A stretch of 14,426 bases of DNA from Bacteroidota bacterium (lineage in GTDB: Bacteria; Bacteroidota; Ignavibacteria; Kryptoniales; JAKASW01), in contig JAJYJD010000069.1 in the NCBI GenBank assembly GCA_021789755.1, positions 1 to 14,426 of the forward strand. The letters are read 5' to 3'. The notes below the pieces were generated by a model. It saw only the letters and a list, made by a program, of their open reading frames with translations, was not told the DNA's origin and did no database searches. Of this stretch, positions 1-6,314 are shown one piece after another; the stretch's first letter is position 1, and the number at the start of each line of letters is the position of its first letter. Both the position numbers and the translations under genes were made by a program.

Positions 1-117
1 GTACTTCATCATCGCCTCAACGGCTTCCTTCGGCGGGGCAAAATTCGCGTCAGCTTTCTGTTTGGGCGACGCGTCCGGCTGGTATTCCGGCGGTATCATG
101 AACATCATGAATCTCAC
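1..117 (-). CDS. YciI/DGPF-type protein, N-terminal part (cut by window edge)
   Basis: The reading frame runs off the left edge, so only 39 residues are visible. It begins with a GTG at 115-117, preceded on the minus strand by AAAGGAG about 7 bases upstream. The opening RFMMFMIPPEY, followed by a proline- and alanine-rich stretch and EAVEAMMKY, is what I expect of small YciI/YCII-related (DGPF) proteins, which are ferredoxin-fold proteins of about 120-145 residues with no agreed biochemical role. The DGPF motif itself would lie beyond the edge. A probable ECF42-type promoter at 150-178 sits 32 bases upstream of the start, and DGPF genes are the classic targets of ECF42 sigma factors. That context supports the family call. 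An internal ATG at 106-108 is an alternative start. Confidence 0.7.
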   Translation of the reverse strand, partial: MRFMMFMIPPEYQPDASPKQKADANFAPPKEAVEAMMKY

Positions 118-149
118 TTTTAATCTCCTTTCTTTTTCTGGTCATTAAT

Positions 150-178
150 TAGTCGAATAGCGGGTCGTCAAATCGACA
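150..178 (-). promoter_or_regulatory. Probable ECF42-type promoter A (upstream of YciI/DGPF gene)
   Basis: Read on the minus strand, this is TGTCGATT, 15 bases, then CGACTA followed by ATT. The same boxes with the same spacing occur at 2756-2784 and 12585-12613. The pattern agrees with the published ECF42 promoter (TGTCGA at -35 and CGA[C/T] at -10, upstream of DGPF genes). A start of transcription about 7 bases past the -10 box would leave a leader of roughly 25 bases carrying the ribosome binding site of the gene starting at 117. The sigma assignment is inferred; the repeated motif is directly seen. Confidence 0.75.
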
Positions 179-244
179 AAGAATGAGAATTTTTCTTTTC
201 ACGTCTTTTACGAATGCCGTCGATGCGAATCCGGGCTCTAAGCT

Positions 245-688
245 TCACCACGGGCTCGGTTGGAGTTCACCTGTCATTATCAGCTTGCGCAGATTGCCGT
301 TGACGAGCAGGCTCCACCCGTTCGAGCAATCCTTGTAACATTCAAACGCCGGAACGAGTCCCATGTGCGTAAAGCAAAGTTCTGTCTTGTTTCCCTTCCT
401 GACGATATCGAAGACAATGTCGGTATCTTTCCACTCGCCGGTGTTCTTTATAAAACTGATATCCGCGTCCAGCACGTGCCAGACGATCTTCTTACCCGGA
501 ATGAGCTCGGTTATCTTCTGTCTGCTGAAGTGCACGTTCGGAACGCGGTACGCGAACTCTGCGCCGACCCTGTCGGTCTCACCGGTAATTTCCCCGGACC
601 ACCATCCCCTGGCATTGTTGACCGCTTTGAAGACTTCATCCGGAGACTTGTCTACGGTGAATGAGGTTGAATAGCTTTGATTACTCAT
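245..688 (-). CDS. SRPBCC/AHSA1-like (START-fold) protein
   Basis: This 147-residue protein has the hallmarks of the SRPBCC superfamily near the Hsp90-activator-like (AHSA1) branch. Near the N-terminus it has YSTSFTVDKSPDEVFKAVNN and WWSGEITG, then a strand-rich middle (FSRQKITELIPGKKIVWHV), and a C-terminal helix with GWSLLVNGNLRKLIMTG. Such proteins form a hydrophobic pocket for small ligands, and no specific ligand can be read from the sequence. Length is normal for the family. The ATG at 686-688 overlaps the stop of the upstream DHFR-like gene as ATGA and has GGAGGAG at a good distance, which suggests translational coupling. AHSA1-like genes are frequent neighbours of ECF41/ECF42 sigma factors and DGPF genes, in line with the promoters seen here. 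Confidence 0.85.
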   Translation of the reverse strand: MSNQSYSTSFTVDKSPDEVFKAVNNARGWWSGEITGETDRVGAEFAYRVPNVHFSRQKITELIPGKKIVWHVLDADISFIKNTGEWKDTDIVFDIVRKGNKTELCFTHMGLVPAFECYKDCSNGWSLLVNGNLRKLIMTGELQPSPW

Positions 689-1344
689 CTTTTCACTCCT
701 CCTTGATCGTCATTCGGATCACCTCCGGGTAGTTCCCGGCCGGAGGCCGGAGACAGACGCCACCAGGTGCGCCGGTATCTTTGAAACACAACTCCGGTCG
801 GCAACGATTGGCACTCGATAAGTTGCAGATCGGCGCGCTCGCCATCCGGGCACAATCTCTTTCCTCCACCCAGTAGAAGCGGATAAACATGCAGTGCAAA
901 TTCGTCCACAAGGTCGTTTTCAATAAGCGTGTGGACGAGCACCCTGCTCCCGTCGACGAGGATGTCCTTTCTGGCCTGCTGCTTCAACCTGCGCACTTCG
1001 TTCACGACATTGCCGGAGATCAGAGATGAGTTGCGCCAGGCTGACGTGAGCCTCAGTGTATTTGATACGACGTACTTGCGGACCGCGTTCATCGCGGCAC
1101 CGAACGGATCACTGTTGGGCATCGGTTCGAACGCTCCGCCGTGGATCTGCCAAGTCTTGCGTCCGAAAAGGAGCGCATCGGCGTGGGATATTGCCTCGAA
1201 AAAGTGCCGCCCGATGCCATCGTGCCAATTTGGCCAGGTCCAGCCGCCAGGCGTGAAGCCGCCACCGGTATCCTCCTGCACGCCGCCCGGCGCCTGGATC
1301 ACGCCATCCAGACCGATAAACTCGGCCGCTGCCAGCTTTCTCAC
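685..1344 (-). CDS. Dihydrofolate reductase family protein (RibD C-terminal domain type)
   Basis: This 219-residue protein belongs to the COG0262/RibD_C superfamily of NADPH-binding reductase-like proteins. Key blocks are FIGLDGVIQAPGG near the N-terminus, ALLFGRKTW around residues 58-66, DILVDGSRVLVHTLIENDLVDE in the middle, and YPLLLGGGKRLCPDG near the C-terminus. It is closely similar to the gene at 11939-12532 (shared LDGVxQAPGGxxEDTxGGF). It carries a C-terminal tail of about 20 polar residues beyond the usual end. The start is GTG at 1342-1344 with AAGGAA 8 bases upstream. The stop overlaps the next start as ATGA, and the upstream DHFR-like gene ends 60 bases away, so these are one operon. 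True folate reduction is unlikely to be its role; substrates of this branch are mostly unknown. Confidence 0.85.
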   Translation of the reverse strand: MRKLAAAEFIGLDGVIQAPGGVQEDTGGGFTPGGWTWPNWHDGIGRHFFEAISHADALLFGRKTWQIHGGAFEPMPNSDPFGAAMNAVRKYVVSNTLRLTSAWRNSSLISGNVVNEVRRLKQQARKDILVDGSRVLVHTLIENDLVDEFALHVYPLLLGGGKRLCPDGERADLQLIECQSLPTGVVFQRYRRTWWRLSPASGRELPGGDPNDDQGGVKR

Positions 1345-1404
1345 GTTAATCGTTCCTTACATTTTGTCCGGATGTCTCTCCGGCCGCATCCAACCGGATG
1401 GCAG

Positions 1405-1974
1405 CTAATCTCTCGCCGGCTCATACCGAAGAAGCACATTCCCATTTCCGAACGCACGCGAGCTCTTCAATTTGAAATTCAGCCTGTCTCTCACTCCTTC
1501 GAACAGAGTTCTACCTCTGCCGATCGCGATTGGAATTACCACGATCATATAATCATCGATCAGTCCCGCCTGGGTAAGCTGTGAGACGATCGTACCACTC
1601 CCCAGTATGACCATGTCTTTCCCGGGCTCCTCCTTCATCCTCTTCACCTCCGTTACCGGATCGCCGTTCACAACCTCCGTATTCTCCCAGGCAGCTTCAT
1701 CCATCTTTCTCGAGAACACAATCTTCGGGAATTTGTTCATTCGTTCGGCGACGAGAGGATCGTTTTGCTTAGCCGCGGGCGTTGGCCAATAGCTTGCCAT
1801 CAGGTCGTATGTCTTTCTTCCGAAAACAAGTATCCCTCCTCCTTTGACATTCCCTGCAACGAACTGATCCCATTCCGGATCCTTTCTGTCTACCTTGGCC
1901 CAGCTCATATCGCCGTTCGCATCAACGAAATAGCCGTCCAGAGACACCATGTTGAAAACGCCCAATGTCCTCAC
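1405..1974 (-). CDS. Dihydrofolate reductase family protein
   Basis: This is a second RibD_C/COG0262 reductase-like protein of 189 residues. It shows FNMVSLDGYFVDANGDMSW at the N-terminus, GGILVFGRKTYDLMASYWP around residues 46-64, a DMVILGSGTIVSQL nucleotide-binding-type loop near 130-143, and IPIAIGRGRTLFEGV near 157-171. The family binds NADPH, and the substrate is unknown. It is more distant from the other two DHFR-like proteins in the window than they are from each other. The start is GTG at 1972-1974 with a strong GGAGGTG site upstream. It lies between the DoxX gene (298-base gap) and the next DHFR-like gene (60-base gap), all on the minus strand, so it may be read from promoter B at 2756-2784. 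No ECF42-type motif is visible in its own upstream gap. Confidence 0.85.
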   Translation of the reverse strand: MRTLGVFNMVSLDGYFVDANGDMSWAKVDRKDPEWDQFVAGNVKGGGILVFGRKTYDLMASYWPTPAAKQNDPLVAERMNKFPKIVFSRKMDEAAWENTEVVNGDPVTEVKRMKEEPGKDMVILGSGTIVSQLTQAGLIDDYMIVVIPIAIGRGRTLFEGVRDRLNFKLKSSRAFGNGNVLLRYEPARD

Positions 1975-2272
1975 TGTTCTCCACCTCCTTCCGATGTTGA
2001 GTTAGCTCCGACAGCGTGATCGTCGATTCCGATCTCTGAACTCCCGGCTCAACCACTTGCTGAGTTCAGGATCGAATTCCTTTTGGTCCTTCATACCAAC
2101 GCGACACGCTGTGAGGCTGTTCCAGGGTCGGGCAGTTTCTAACACCGCAAAAACGCCCGCCTGCCAAGGCACAACACACTGTGCGGGGGGAGGCGGAGCA
2201 GCGATGTCAATCGGCACGGCACATTTCTCTCTGCGACTCCGCGTCTCCGCGGTCTTTTCTGCCGGAACACTC
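1975..2272. other. Gap with no credible gene
   Basis: A minus-strand frame at 2002-2217 (71 codons, GTG start) could be read. Its proline- and arginine-rich product resembles nothing I know and lacks a good ribosome binding site, so I do not call it. The gap also holds the short tandem repeat at 2228-2251. Confidence 0.5.
2228..2251. repeat. Three tandem 8-base units
   Basis: The units read tctctgcg, actccgcg and tctccgcg on the plus strand, i.e. CGNGGAGN-like units on the minus strand. They lie 22 bases beyond the DoxX stop codon. Stretches of this 'cgcagagacgcagag' kind recur between genes in many unrelated bacterial genomes; I know of no proven function. Confidence 0.6.
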
Positions 2273-2701
2273 TTAACCTGCCTTTCTAAGCGAGAAGAAT
2301 TCGCGCACCCGGCGATTCCGCAGATACAAACCTGCCCAGACGACTATTCCGAAGTAGACCGGGAACAGGAGATTACTGAAGAGCGGGGTACCGGCGCGCA
2401 GGTTAGCTTCCACAGCGCCGCCGAGGTATCCTGTCAGGAGTACTGCGCCGATTATCGACGTGCGCGGGATAACATAGACGACGACGCAGGCGAGCAGAAT
2501 TATCCCCACGATTTGTATTGTTCCTGCGCCGTATCCTAGGTTGGCGCTCGCCTTCAAAACCTCGGGGACCTGGATGATCTTCGTTATACTGTCGAAAAGC
2601 ATGAAGAGGACGGCGATTCCGCTGAGGACCCGGCCGGTCCAGACACCACCACGGCCACTCGAACTTGCGCGTGTCGATGTGTTTTCTATTGTCGATTCCA
2701 A
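2273..2701 (-). CDS. DoxX-like family membrane protein
   Basis: This 142-residue protein has a polar N-terminus of about 22 residues and then four likely membrane helices (about residues 24-43, 61-78, 82-98 and 108-127). The sequence LLACVVVYVIPRTSIIGAVLLTGYLGGAVEANLR-type core is typical of the DoxX-like family, whose role is poorly defined but often linked to small-molecule or redox stress. The start is TTG at 2699-2701 with GGAGGAG about 7 bases upstream. A probable ECF42-type promoter lies 54 bases upstream of the start codon at 2756-2784. It is the first gene of a minus-strand series with two DHFR-like genes and an SRPBCC gene. Confidence 0.85.
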   Translation of the reverse strand: MESTIENTSTRASSSGRGGVWTGRVLSGIAVLFMLFDSITKIIQVPEVLKASANLGYGAGTIQIVGIILLACVVVYVIPRTSIIGAVLLTGYLGGAVEANLRAGTPLFSNLLFPVYFGIVVWAGLYLRNRRVREFFSLRKAG

Positions 2702-2755
2702 GACTTTCTCCTCCTTCTGAACAACTTGTTTTGAATAATTTTAGTTCACATCAAA

Positions 2756-2784
2756 TAGTCGATCACGCGGACCGGAAATCGACA
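2756..2784 (-). promoter_or_regulatory. Probable ECF42-type promoter B (upstream of DoxX-like gene)
   Basis: On the minus strand this reads TGTCGATT, 15 bases, CGACTA and then TTT. It has exactly the same box sequences and spacing as the sites at 150-178 and 12585-12613. The spacer sequences are unrelated, so this is a conserved motif and not a duplicated segment. It would drive the DoxX-like gene and perhaps the genes that follow it. Confidence 0.75.
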
Positions 2785-2964
2785 GGGGGCAAAAGTGTTC
2801 TCGCTGCATATTCAAATCCGACTGTAATTCAACTCGAGGGCTTATTCCCGGCGCTTTAAGATGTCTCACCTCTGCTGGTAATGCTGTGCCTCGTCCTCAG
2901 CCAACGTTAAGGGCATTCGCTCGGAAAAGTCGGCAGAAAACGAAAATTGGTATTATGAATTCCC

Positions 2965-2986
2965 CTATGCATATTTAGAGGCATAG
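2965..2986 (+). other. Small hairpin in the leader of the SGNH hydrolase gene
   Basis: CTATGC (2965-2970) and GCATAG (2981-2986) are a perfect 6-bp inverted repeat with a 10-base loop, ending 5 bases before the AAGGAGG ribosome binding site at 2992-2998. It could affect translation initiation, but nothing more can be read from it. The rest of the 2785-3007 gap shows no gene and no clear plus-strand promoter beyond a TATTAT at 2951-2956 without a convincing -35 box. Confidence 0.4.
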
Positions 2987-3007
2987 CAACTAAGGAGGAA
3001 TTTGACC

Positions 3008-3703
3008 TTGAAATTCGTATTTCGTTACACGTTTTTGATGCTGATTCTCCTGCAATGTCAAGTCCATGCACAGACGATAAGTGATTGGGCAAATTTGAAA
3101 AGGTACGCCGAAGCGGATAAAAGCCTTCCTCCGGTGGCTGCCGGGAAAGACCGAGTGGTCTTCATGGGCAACTCCATTACCGAATTCTGGGCCAAGATAG
3201 ATAGCAGCTTCTTTGTCGATAAAGGGTATATCGACAGGGGGATAAGCGGACAGGTCTCATCCCAGATGTTGCTCCGGTTTCGTCAGGATGTGATCGATCT
3301 GAAGCCGGCGCTCGTGGTTATCCTTGCGGGCACAAATGATATTGCGGAAAATGCCGGCCCGATCTCGTTAGAAGATATCATGGGAAATATTATTTCTATG
3401 GTACAATTAGCCGAGATAAACCATATCAAGGTAATTCTATCGTCGGTCCTCCCGGCGTACGACTTCCCATGGCATAAAGGATTGCAGCCCGCTGAAAAGA
3501 TCGCGAAGCTGAATTCAATGATCAGGTCGTACTGCGATGAGAACGATATTCCTTATGTCGACTATTATTCAAAGATGGTTGACGGAAGAAAGGGGCTGGA
3601 CGAGAAATATACGAAAGACGGGGTGCACCCTAATTATGAAGGCTACGTGGTTATGGACTCCCTTGTCCAGCAACAAATCAGTTCTGCGCTGAAATCCAAA
3701 TAG
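3008..3703 (+). CDS. Secreted SGNH/GDSL-family hydrolase
   Basis: This 231-residue protein is the only complete plus-strand gene in the window. It opens with a signal peptide (basic start, then a hydrophobic run of LILLQ type, likely cut after VHA near residue 21). The four SGNH blocks are present: FMGNSITEFW with the nucleophile Ser56 (GNS in place of GDS), the oxyanion Gly81 in RGISGQ, GTND with Asn110, and DGVHPN with Asp204 and His207. Family members are esterases or acetylesterases acting on lipids or sugar acetyl groups; the substrate is not readable here. The TTG at 3008 is chosen over the TTG at 3002 because AAGGAGG ends 9 bases before the former and only 3 before the latter. It stands alone, with no partner gene. 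Confidence 0.9.
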   Translation: MKFVFRYTFLMLILLQCQVHAQTISDWANLKRYAEADKSLPPVAAGKDRVVFMGNSITEFWAKIDSSFFVDKGYIDRGISGQVSSQMLLRFRQDVIDLKPALVVILAGTNDIAENAGPISLEDIMGNIISMVQLAEINHIKVILSSVLPAYDFPWHKGLQPAEKIAKLNSMIRSYCDENDIPYVDYYSKMVDGRKGLDEKYTKDGVHPNYEGYVVMDSLVQQQISSALKSK

Positions 3704-3870
3704 GGTCGTCATCTAAATCGGGATATTTGTCCTGATCGCTGGCGGCGGAGTGTTTCTGGCGCGACAGTCCGGCGTCCCGCCCTGCGGGGTCCCGTCATAG
3801 ATAGGTGACAGTCGACCGGACGATGACGGGTTAGGTAAAGGAGGGAGTAGATTTCTTAATAACTCCCCCT

Positions 3871-4090
3871 GCGAAAATGAGAGTCCCGTCCTCGTTCCGC
3901 AAGAGCTCTGTCGACACCTCAAGAGGCGATTTCCGGCTCTCCTCCGACCCATACAAACCAGCGTGCATTGAAATCGCCTCTCTGTACAGAGGACGGAACA
4001 CTCCAAAGCCGTCCCCATTTTCGCGGGGCGCCCTTCTCTTTTCGTCTATTTTCTCTTGGGCGAGCAAGAGAAAATGGACAACTCTCATTT
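3871..4090. repeat. Nested inverted repeats forming a possible multibranched fold
   Basis: An outer 10-bp helix pairs AAATGAGAGT (3875-3884) with ACTCTCATTT (4081-4090). Inside it lie a perfect 12-bp pair (3922-3933 with 3970-3981), a 12-bp palindrome CTCTGTACAGAG (3980-3991), a small CCCC/GGGG hairpin near 4013-4028 and a 14-bp hairpin with one G-T pair (4044-4057 with 4066-4079, 8-base loop). GCGAAAATG (3871-3879) can instead pair perfectly with CATTTTCGC (4016-4024), which excludes the outer helix. This may be a palindromic repeat element or a structured RNA. There is no sequence match to a named RNA family that I recognise. Confidence 0.5.
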
Positions 4091-4133
4091 GACACCTTCC
4101 ACCAGATACACTTGGTTTCGTCTGTCGGGTGAT

Positions 4134-4167
4134 GTTCTTTCCTTTCCCTTGATAGAAAAGAAAGAAC
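4134..4167. repeat. 13-bp hairpin
   Basis: GTTCTTTCCTTTC (4134-4146) faces GAAAAGAAAGAAC (4155-4167) across an 8-base loop, with 12 Watson-Crick pairs and one wobble. There is no T-run on either side, so it does not look like a simple terminator. It lies just outside the nested structure at 3871-4090. Confidence 0.55.
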
Positions 4168-4506
4168 CAAATGAGCGCCGAAGGCGCAATCCCGCACACT
4201 TATATTGAATAATTGAGCGGGAGAAAAGATCAAGGCCGGGGAAAAAATGGCCAAGAATTTCGTCGTGGAACTAAAACAAATAATAACCGTCATATCTCCA
4301 CCGTTCTCAGAATCAGAATATTTGTTTCTTAACGCTCCACTCCGAAATTCTTTTGACGCCATTTTTTCTCAGGTCGGTTTCAAACATTCAAAGGGTTGGC
4401 AATGCTCTTCTTAATCCTTTCATTTTATCCGCCTGTGATGTGATTCGAGTCGCCATACGTTAAAGGCGCGAACCGCGCGTCAGGAACGGACGGATCAGAG
4501 AATTTG

Positions 4507-4526
4507 AAAAACCCCCAAGGGGTTTC
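4507..4526 (-). terminator. Rho-independent terminator of the ECF42 operon
   Basis: On the minus strand AAACCCC-TT-GGGGGTTTTT forms a short GC-rich hairpin running into a T-run, 33 bases after the stop codon of the membrane protein gene at 4559. It is placed to end the operon that starts near 8509. Confidence 0.7.
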
Positions 4527-4558
4527 CTGGTTCGTCCGAGGGGAACTGGCGCCGTGTT

Positions 4559-5083
4559 TCATTCTCTCTTCCTCGCAAAAATATTGTACGTTGCCGAGTC
4601 CCAGGCGTTGTGTATACCGATGAAGAGAAGGAGAAGGGAAGAGGCGCCGACGCAGAGCAGTGCTCCGGCAGGATTGGAACCGGCGAACAATGTCGATAGC
4701 GCGAGTGCCGCGTAAGCCGCCAGCGGAAGCATGGCGTAAAACATCCAGTCTTCAAGTACCGGCCGGTAGGCGGCCTGCGTCCGCATACGTCGGGCGACGA
4801 CAACCGCGTATACAATTCCAGCCATGCCAACAATGCCCCAAAGAACCGAGGCGGCCATAATCGCACCCCACGGAACATTAAGGATGGCCGAAATTAAAAG
4901 GACGGCTCCGAAGTGAACGACACTCGGTGTCGCGAATGCGGCGCCGGCCTCAGCCGTGGGCCGCGACCCTCTCTCAATAAGCGTGATGACGACGAACTGC
5001 AAACCTATCAAGGCGCCGGCAGATGAGCCGACGATTATGTAGAAACTCTGCCATTCGCTTAGTTGTGACATCACCTCTTTCAT
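4559..5083 (-). CDS. Integral membrane protein of unknown function, five predicted helices
   Basis: This 174-residue protein has five hydrophobic segments, at about 13-36, 54-72, 76-97, 114-133 and 138-158. The N-terminal pattern EWQSFYIIVGSSAGALIGLQ and the C-terminal HNAWDSATYN are the most distinctive parts. I have the impression of similar uncharacterised proteins starting W-x-x-FY-x-x-x-GS-S-A-x-AL-x-GL, but I cannot name a function. The ATG at 5081-5083 overlaps the stop of the upstream gene as ATGA, so coupled translation is likely. An ATG at residue 5 is less likely because AGAGGTG lies too close to it. As the last gene before the terminator it belongs to the ECF42 operon, so it may be a membrane component of that response. 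Confidence 0.75.
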   Translation of the reverse strand: MKEVMSQLSEWQSFYIIVGSSAGALIGLQFVVITLIERGSRPTAEAGAAFATPSVVHFGAVLLISAILNVPWGAIMAASVLWGIVGMAGIVYAVVVARRMRTQAAYRPVLEDWMFYAMLPLAAYAALALSTLFAGSNPAGALLCVGASSLLLLFIGIHNAWDSATYNIFARKRE

Positions 5084-5754
5084 CCTTTTAAATGTTCGAA
5101 GCGATAGGCGAGTTCCGGACCCGACTTTCCCTCGTATGCCAGTTGGGCGACGAGGAGCGCAAAGGGTTCGGTGTATCGCGCGATCCGTAGAGGTCCTGCG
5201 TCAACCGGATCAAAACCTGCGTCACGTATCAATTCAGCGGCGACGCTTTTGGCAATCTCGTTATCGCCACAATATATCAGGGCCGGTCTTCTGGCCTTGT
5301 TCCTGGACTCATACACCCCAAAGAGCACTTCGCTCGGCACGGTGTTGAATGCGGAAACGACATTGGCTTTCGGAATCATCATCGCAAGTTCTTCCGCGCC
5401 CGACGAGGTGTGGGCCACGACGAGTTCGGTGTTATCGTCGTTCATCGGCAAGGAGCATGTAATGACCACCTTGGCGGACAACCCGTCCGCCGAAGCTTCA
5501 GCGGAGGCGGAAACGCCCGCCCGATCAAGCACATCGTCGATTCGCGACCAATGCACGGCAAGCAACAACGTGTCGGCTTCCTGGACCGCCTCCCGTGGTG
5601 TTCCAGCTCGCGCATTGCCATGGGCATCCTTCGCAAGTTTCTTCAGTTTCTGCTCGCTGCGGGAGTAGCTGAAGATTACTTCATGCCCGGAGCGGGCGAA
5701 AATCGTTCCCAGCTTTCCGCCCATCAATCCCGAGCCTAATATGCCGATGCGCAT
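5080..5754 (-). CDS. NAD(P)-binding protein, F420-dependent NADP oxidoreductase-like
   Basis: This 224-residue protein starts with a Rossmann dinucleotide-binding loop (RIGILGSGLMGGKLG, glycines 7, 9 and 12) and continues with RSGHEVIFSYSRS, DTLLLAVHWS, HTSSGAEELAMMIP, NVVSAFNTVPSEV, DAGF-x-PVDAGPL and ARYTEP. These are the blocks of the NADP oxidoreductase coenzyme F420-dependent family (PF03807). The family name does not mean that this organism makes F420, since many members use other partners. Residues 81-94 (VSASAEASADGLSA) form an alanine/serine-rich insertion where relatives have about four residues, and the DNA there is a palindromic repeat (5473-5511). The start ATG at 5752-5754 has AAGGAG upstream. 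It follows the DGPF gene by 35 bases. Confidence 0.85.
   Translation of the reverse strand: MRIGILGSGLMGGKLGTIFARSGHEVIFSYSRSEQKLKKLAKDAHGNARAGTPREAVQEADTLLLAVHWSRIDDVLDRAGVSASAEASADGLSAKVVITCSLPMNDDNTELVVAHTSSGAEELAMMIPKANVVSAFNTVPSEVLFGVYESRNKARRPALIYCGDNEIAKSVAAELIRDAGFDPVDAGPLRIARYTEPFALLVAQLAYEGKSGPELAYRFEHLKG
5473..5511. repeat. Palindromic repeat inside the F420-reductase-like gene
   Basis: GGCGGAC (5473-5479) and GTCCGCC (5485-5491) form a perfect 7-bp stem. TCCGCC (5486-5491) can instead pair with GGCGGA (5506-5511), and 5487-5504 is an 18-base palindrome with one mismatched pair around GAAGCTTC. The same TCCGCC-GAAG core occurs in intergenic repeats at 11679-11697, 12715-12730 and 14230-14245. 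Here it is read in frame as residues about 81-94 of the protein. Confidence 0.6.
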
Positions 5755-5789
5755 CTTATTCTCCTTTTGTCCCGGTCAGCCCCTGTTGC

Positions 5790-6149
5790 TCAGTCGATCT
5801 GTCTCTTCTCGCCGAATGTGCTTACAAGCTCCCTCACCGGCCTGACTTCAATGCACCCGACCTGTGCCGGAGGTATCTTCTCGGCTATCCTCAGGGCCTC
5901 CTCCATGTCCTTCGCGTCCACGAGATAAAAACCGACCAGCGCCTCCTTGGTTTCGGCGAAAGGGCCGTCCATTACCGATACTCTTCCGCTTCTCACACGC
6001 AGCGTCTTTGCAGTGCCGATCCTTCGAAGTGCCTCCGACGCTATGCACTTTCCGCTGTTCCTTATCTCGGCGTCGTACTTCATGCACTCGTCATCGTCCA
6101 TTGCCGCGATCTTTTCCTCCTCGCCGTACACGAGACAGATGTATTTCAT
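5790..6149 (-). CDS. YCII-related (DGPF domain) protein
   Basis: This 119-residue protein starts MKYICLVYGEEEK, carries the defining DGPF motif at residues 61-64 (VMDGPFAETKEALVGFYLVD) and ends with IPPAQVGCIEVRPV, all typical of DGPF/YCII-related proteins. Their fold is ferredoxin-like; a biochemical role is not established. The ATG at 6147-6149 is preferred to a longer frame because GGAGGA lies just upstream and the family begins exactly MKYxCLxY. It lies 165 bases downstream of the ECF42-type sigma factor, with a hairpin between them (6249-6277). DGPF proteins are the standard partners of ECF42 sigma factors. It is very likely part of the same signalling circuit. Confidence 0.93.
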   Translation of the reverse strand: MKYICLVYGEEEKIAAMDDDECMKYDAEIRNSGKCIASEALRRIGTAKTLRVRSGRVSVMDGPFAETKEALVGFYLVDAKDMEEALRIAEKIPPAQVGCIEVRPVRELVSTFGEKRQID

Positions 6150-6248
6150 TCTTCCTCCATGTGTTAGACAGAACAGCATAAAACTCGAAAGTCAAAATTC
6201 AAAAGTCAAAAATCGCAAGCCCGTATGCCTGTTCACTTCCGCACTTTT

Positions 6249-6277
6249 GAGTCCACGACCGTTCCCCGTCGTGACTC
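6249..6277. other. Hairpin between the sigma factor and DGPF genes
   Basis: GAGTC-c-ACGAC (6249-6259) pairs with GTCGTGACTC (6268-6277), a 10-bp stem with one bulged base and an 8-base loop. No T-run follows on the minus strand, so it is not a standard terminator. It might lower read-through or stabilise a processed end between the sigma factor gene and the DGPF gene. The neighbouring 6188-6215 also holds a short direct repeat of aaagtcaaaa type. Confidence 0.45.
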
Positions 6278-6314
6278 GTCGGCATTGCACGTGGGCCTTT
6301 TTGATCGAAAAGAC

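Larger units (their letters stand above)
3704..4490. other. Long stretch without a credible gene, rich in inverted repeats
   Basis: Several open frames exist on both strands, but their products are arginine- and serine-rich, overlap each other and resemble no family I know. I treat them as by-products. What stands out are inverted repeats: the nested set at 3871-4090, a 13-bp hairpin at 4134-4167, and a short GCGCC-GAA-GGCGC hairpin at about 4175-4187. The stretch from about 4200 to 4490 is AT-richer and holds nothing I recognise. Confidence 0.55.

Noticed and set aside
2002..2217. 71-codon minus-strand frame between the DoxX and DHFR-like genes
   Set aside because: GTG start without a good ribosome binding site, proline- and arginine-rich product and no recognisable motif.
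3215..3238. GTCG-N13-CGAC resembling the ECF42-type motif inside the SGNH gene
   Set aside because: The spacing is wrong, the outer bases differ and it lies within coding sequence.
3713..4362. Several overlapping frames of 100-147 codons behind the SGNH hydrolase
   Set aside because: They overlap each other in different frames, cross the inverted repeats, and encode low-complexity Arg/Ser-rich products with no known motif.
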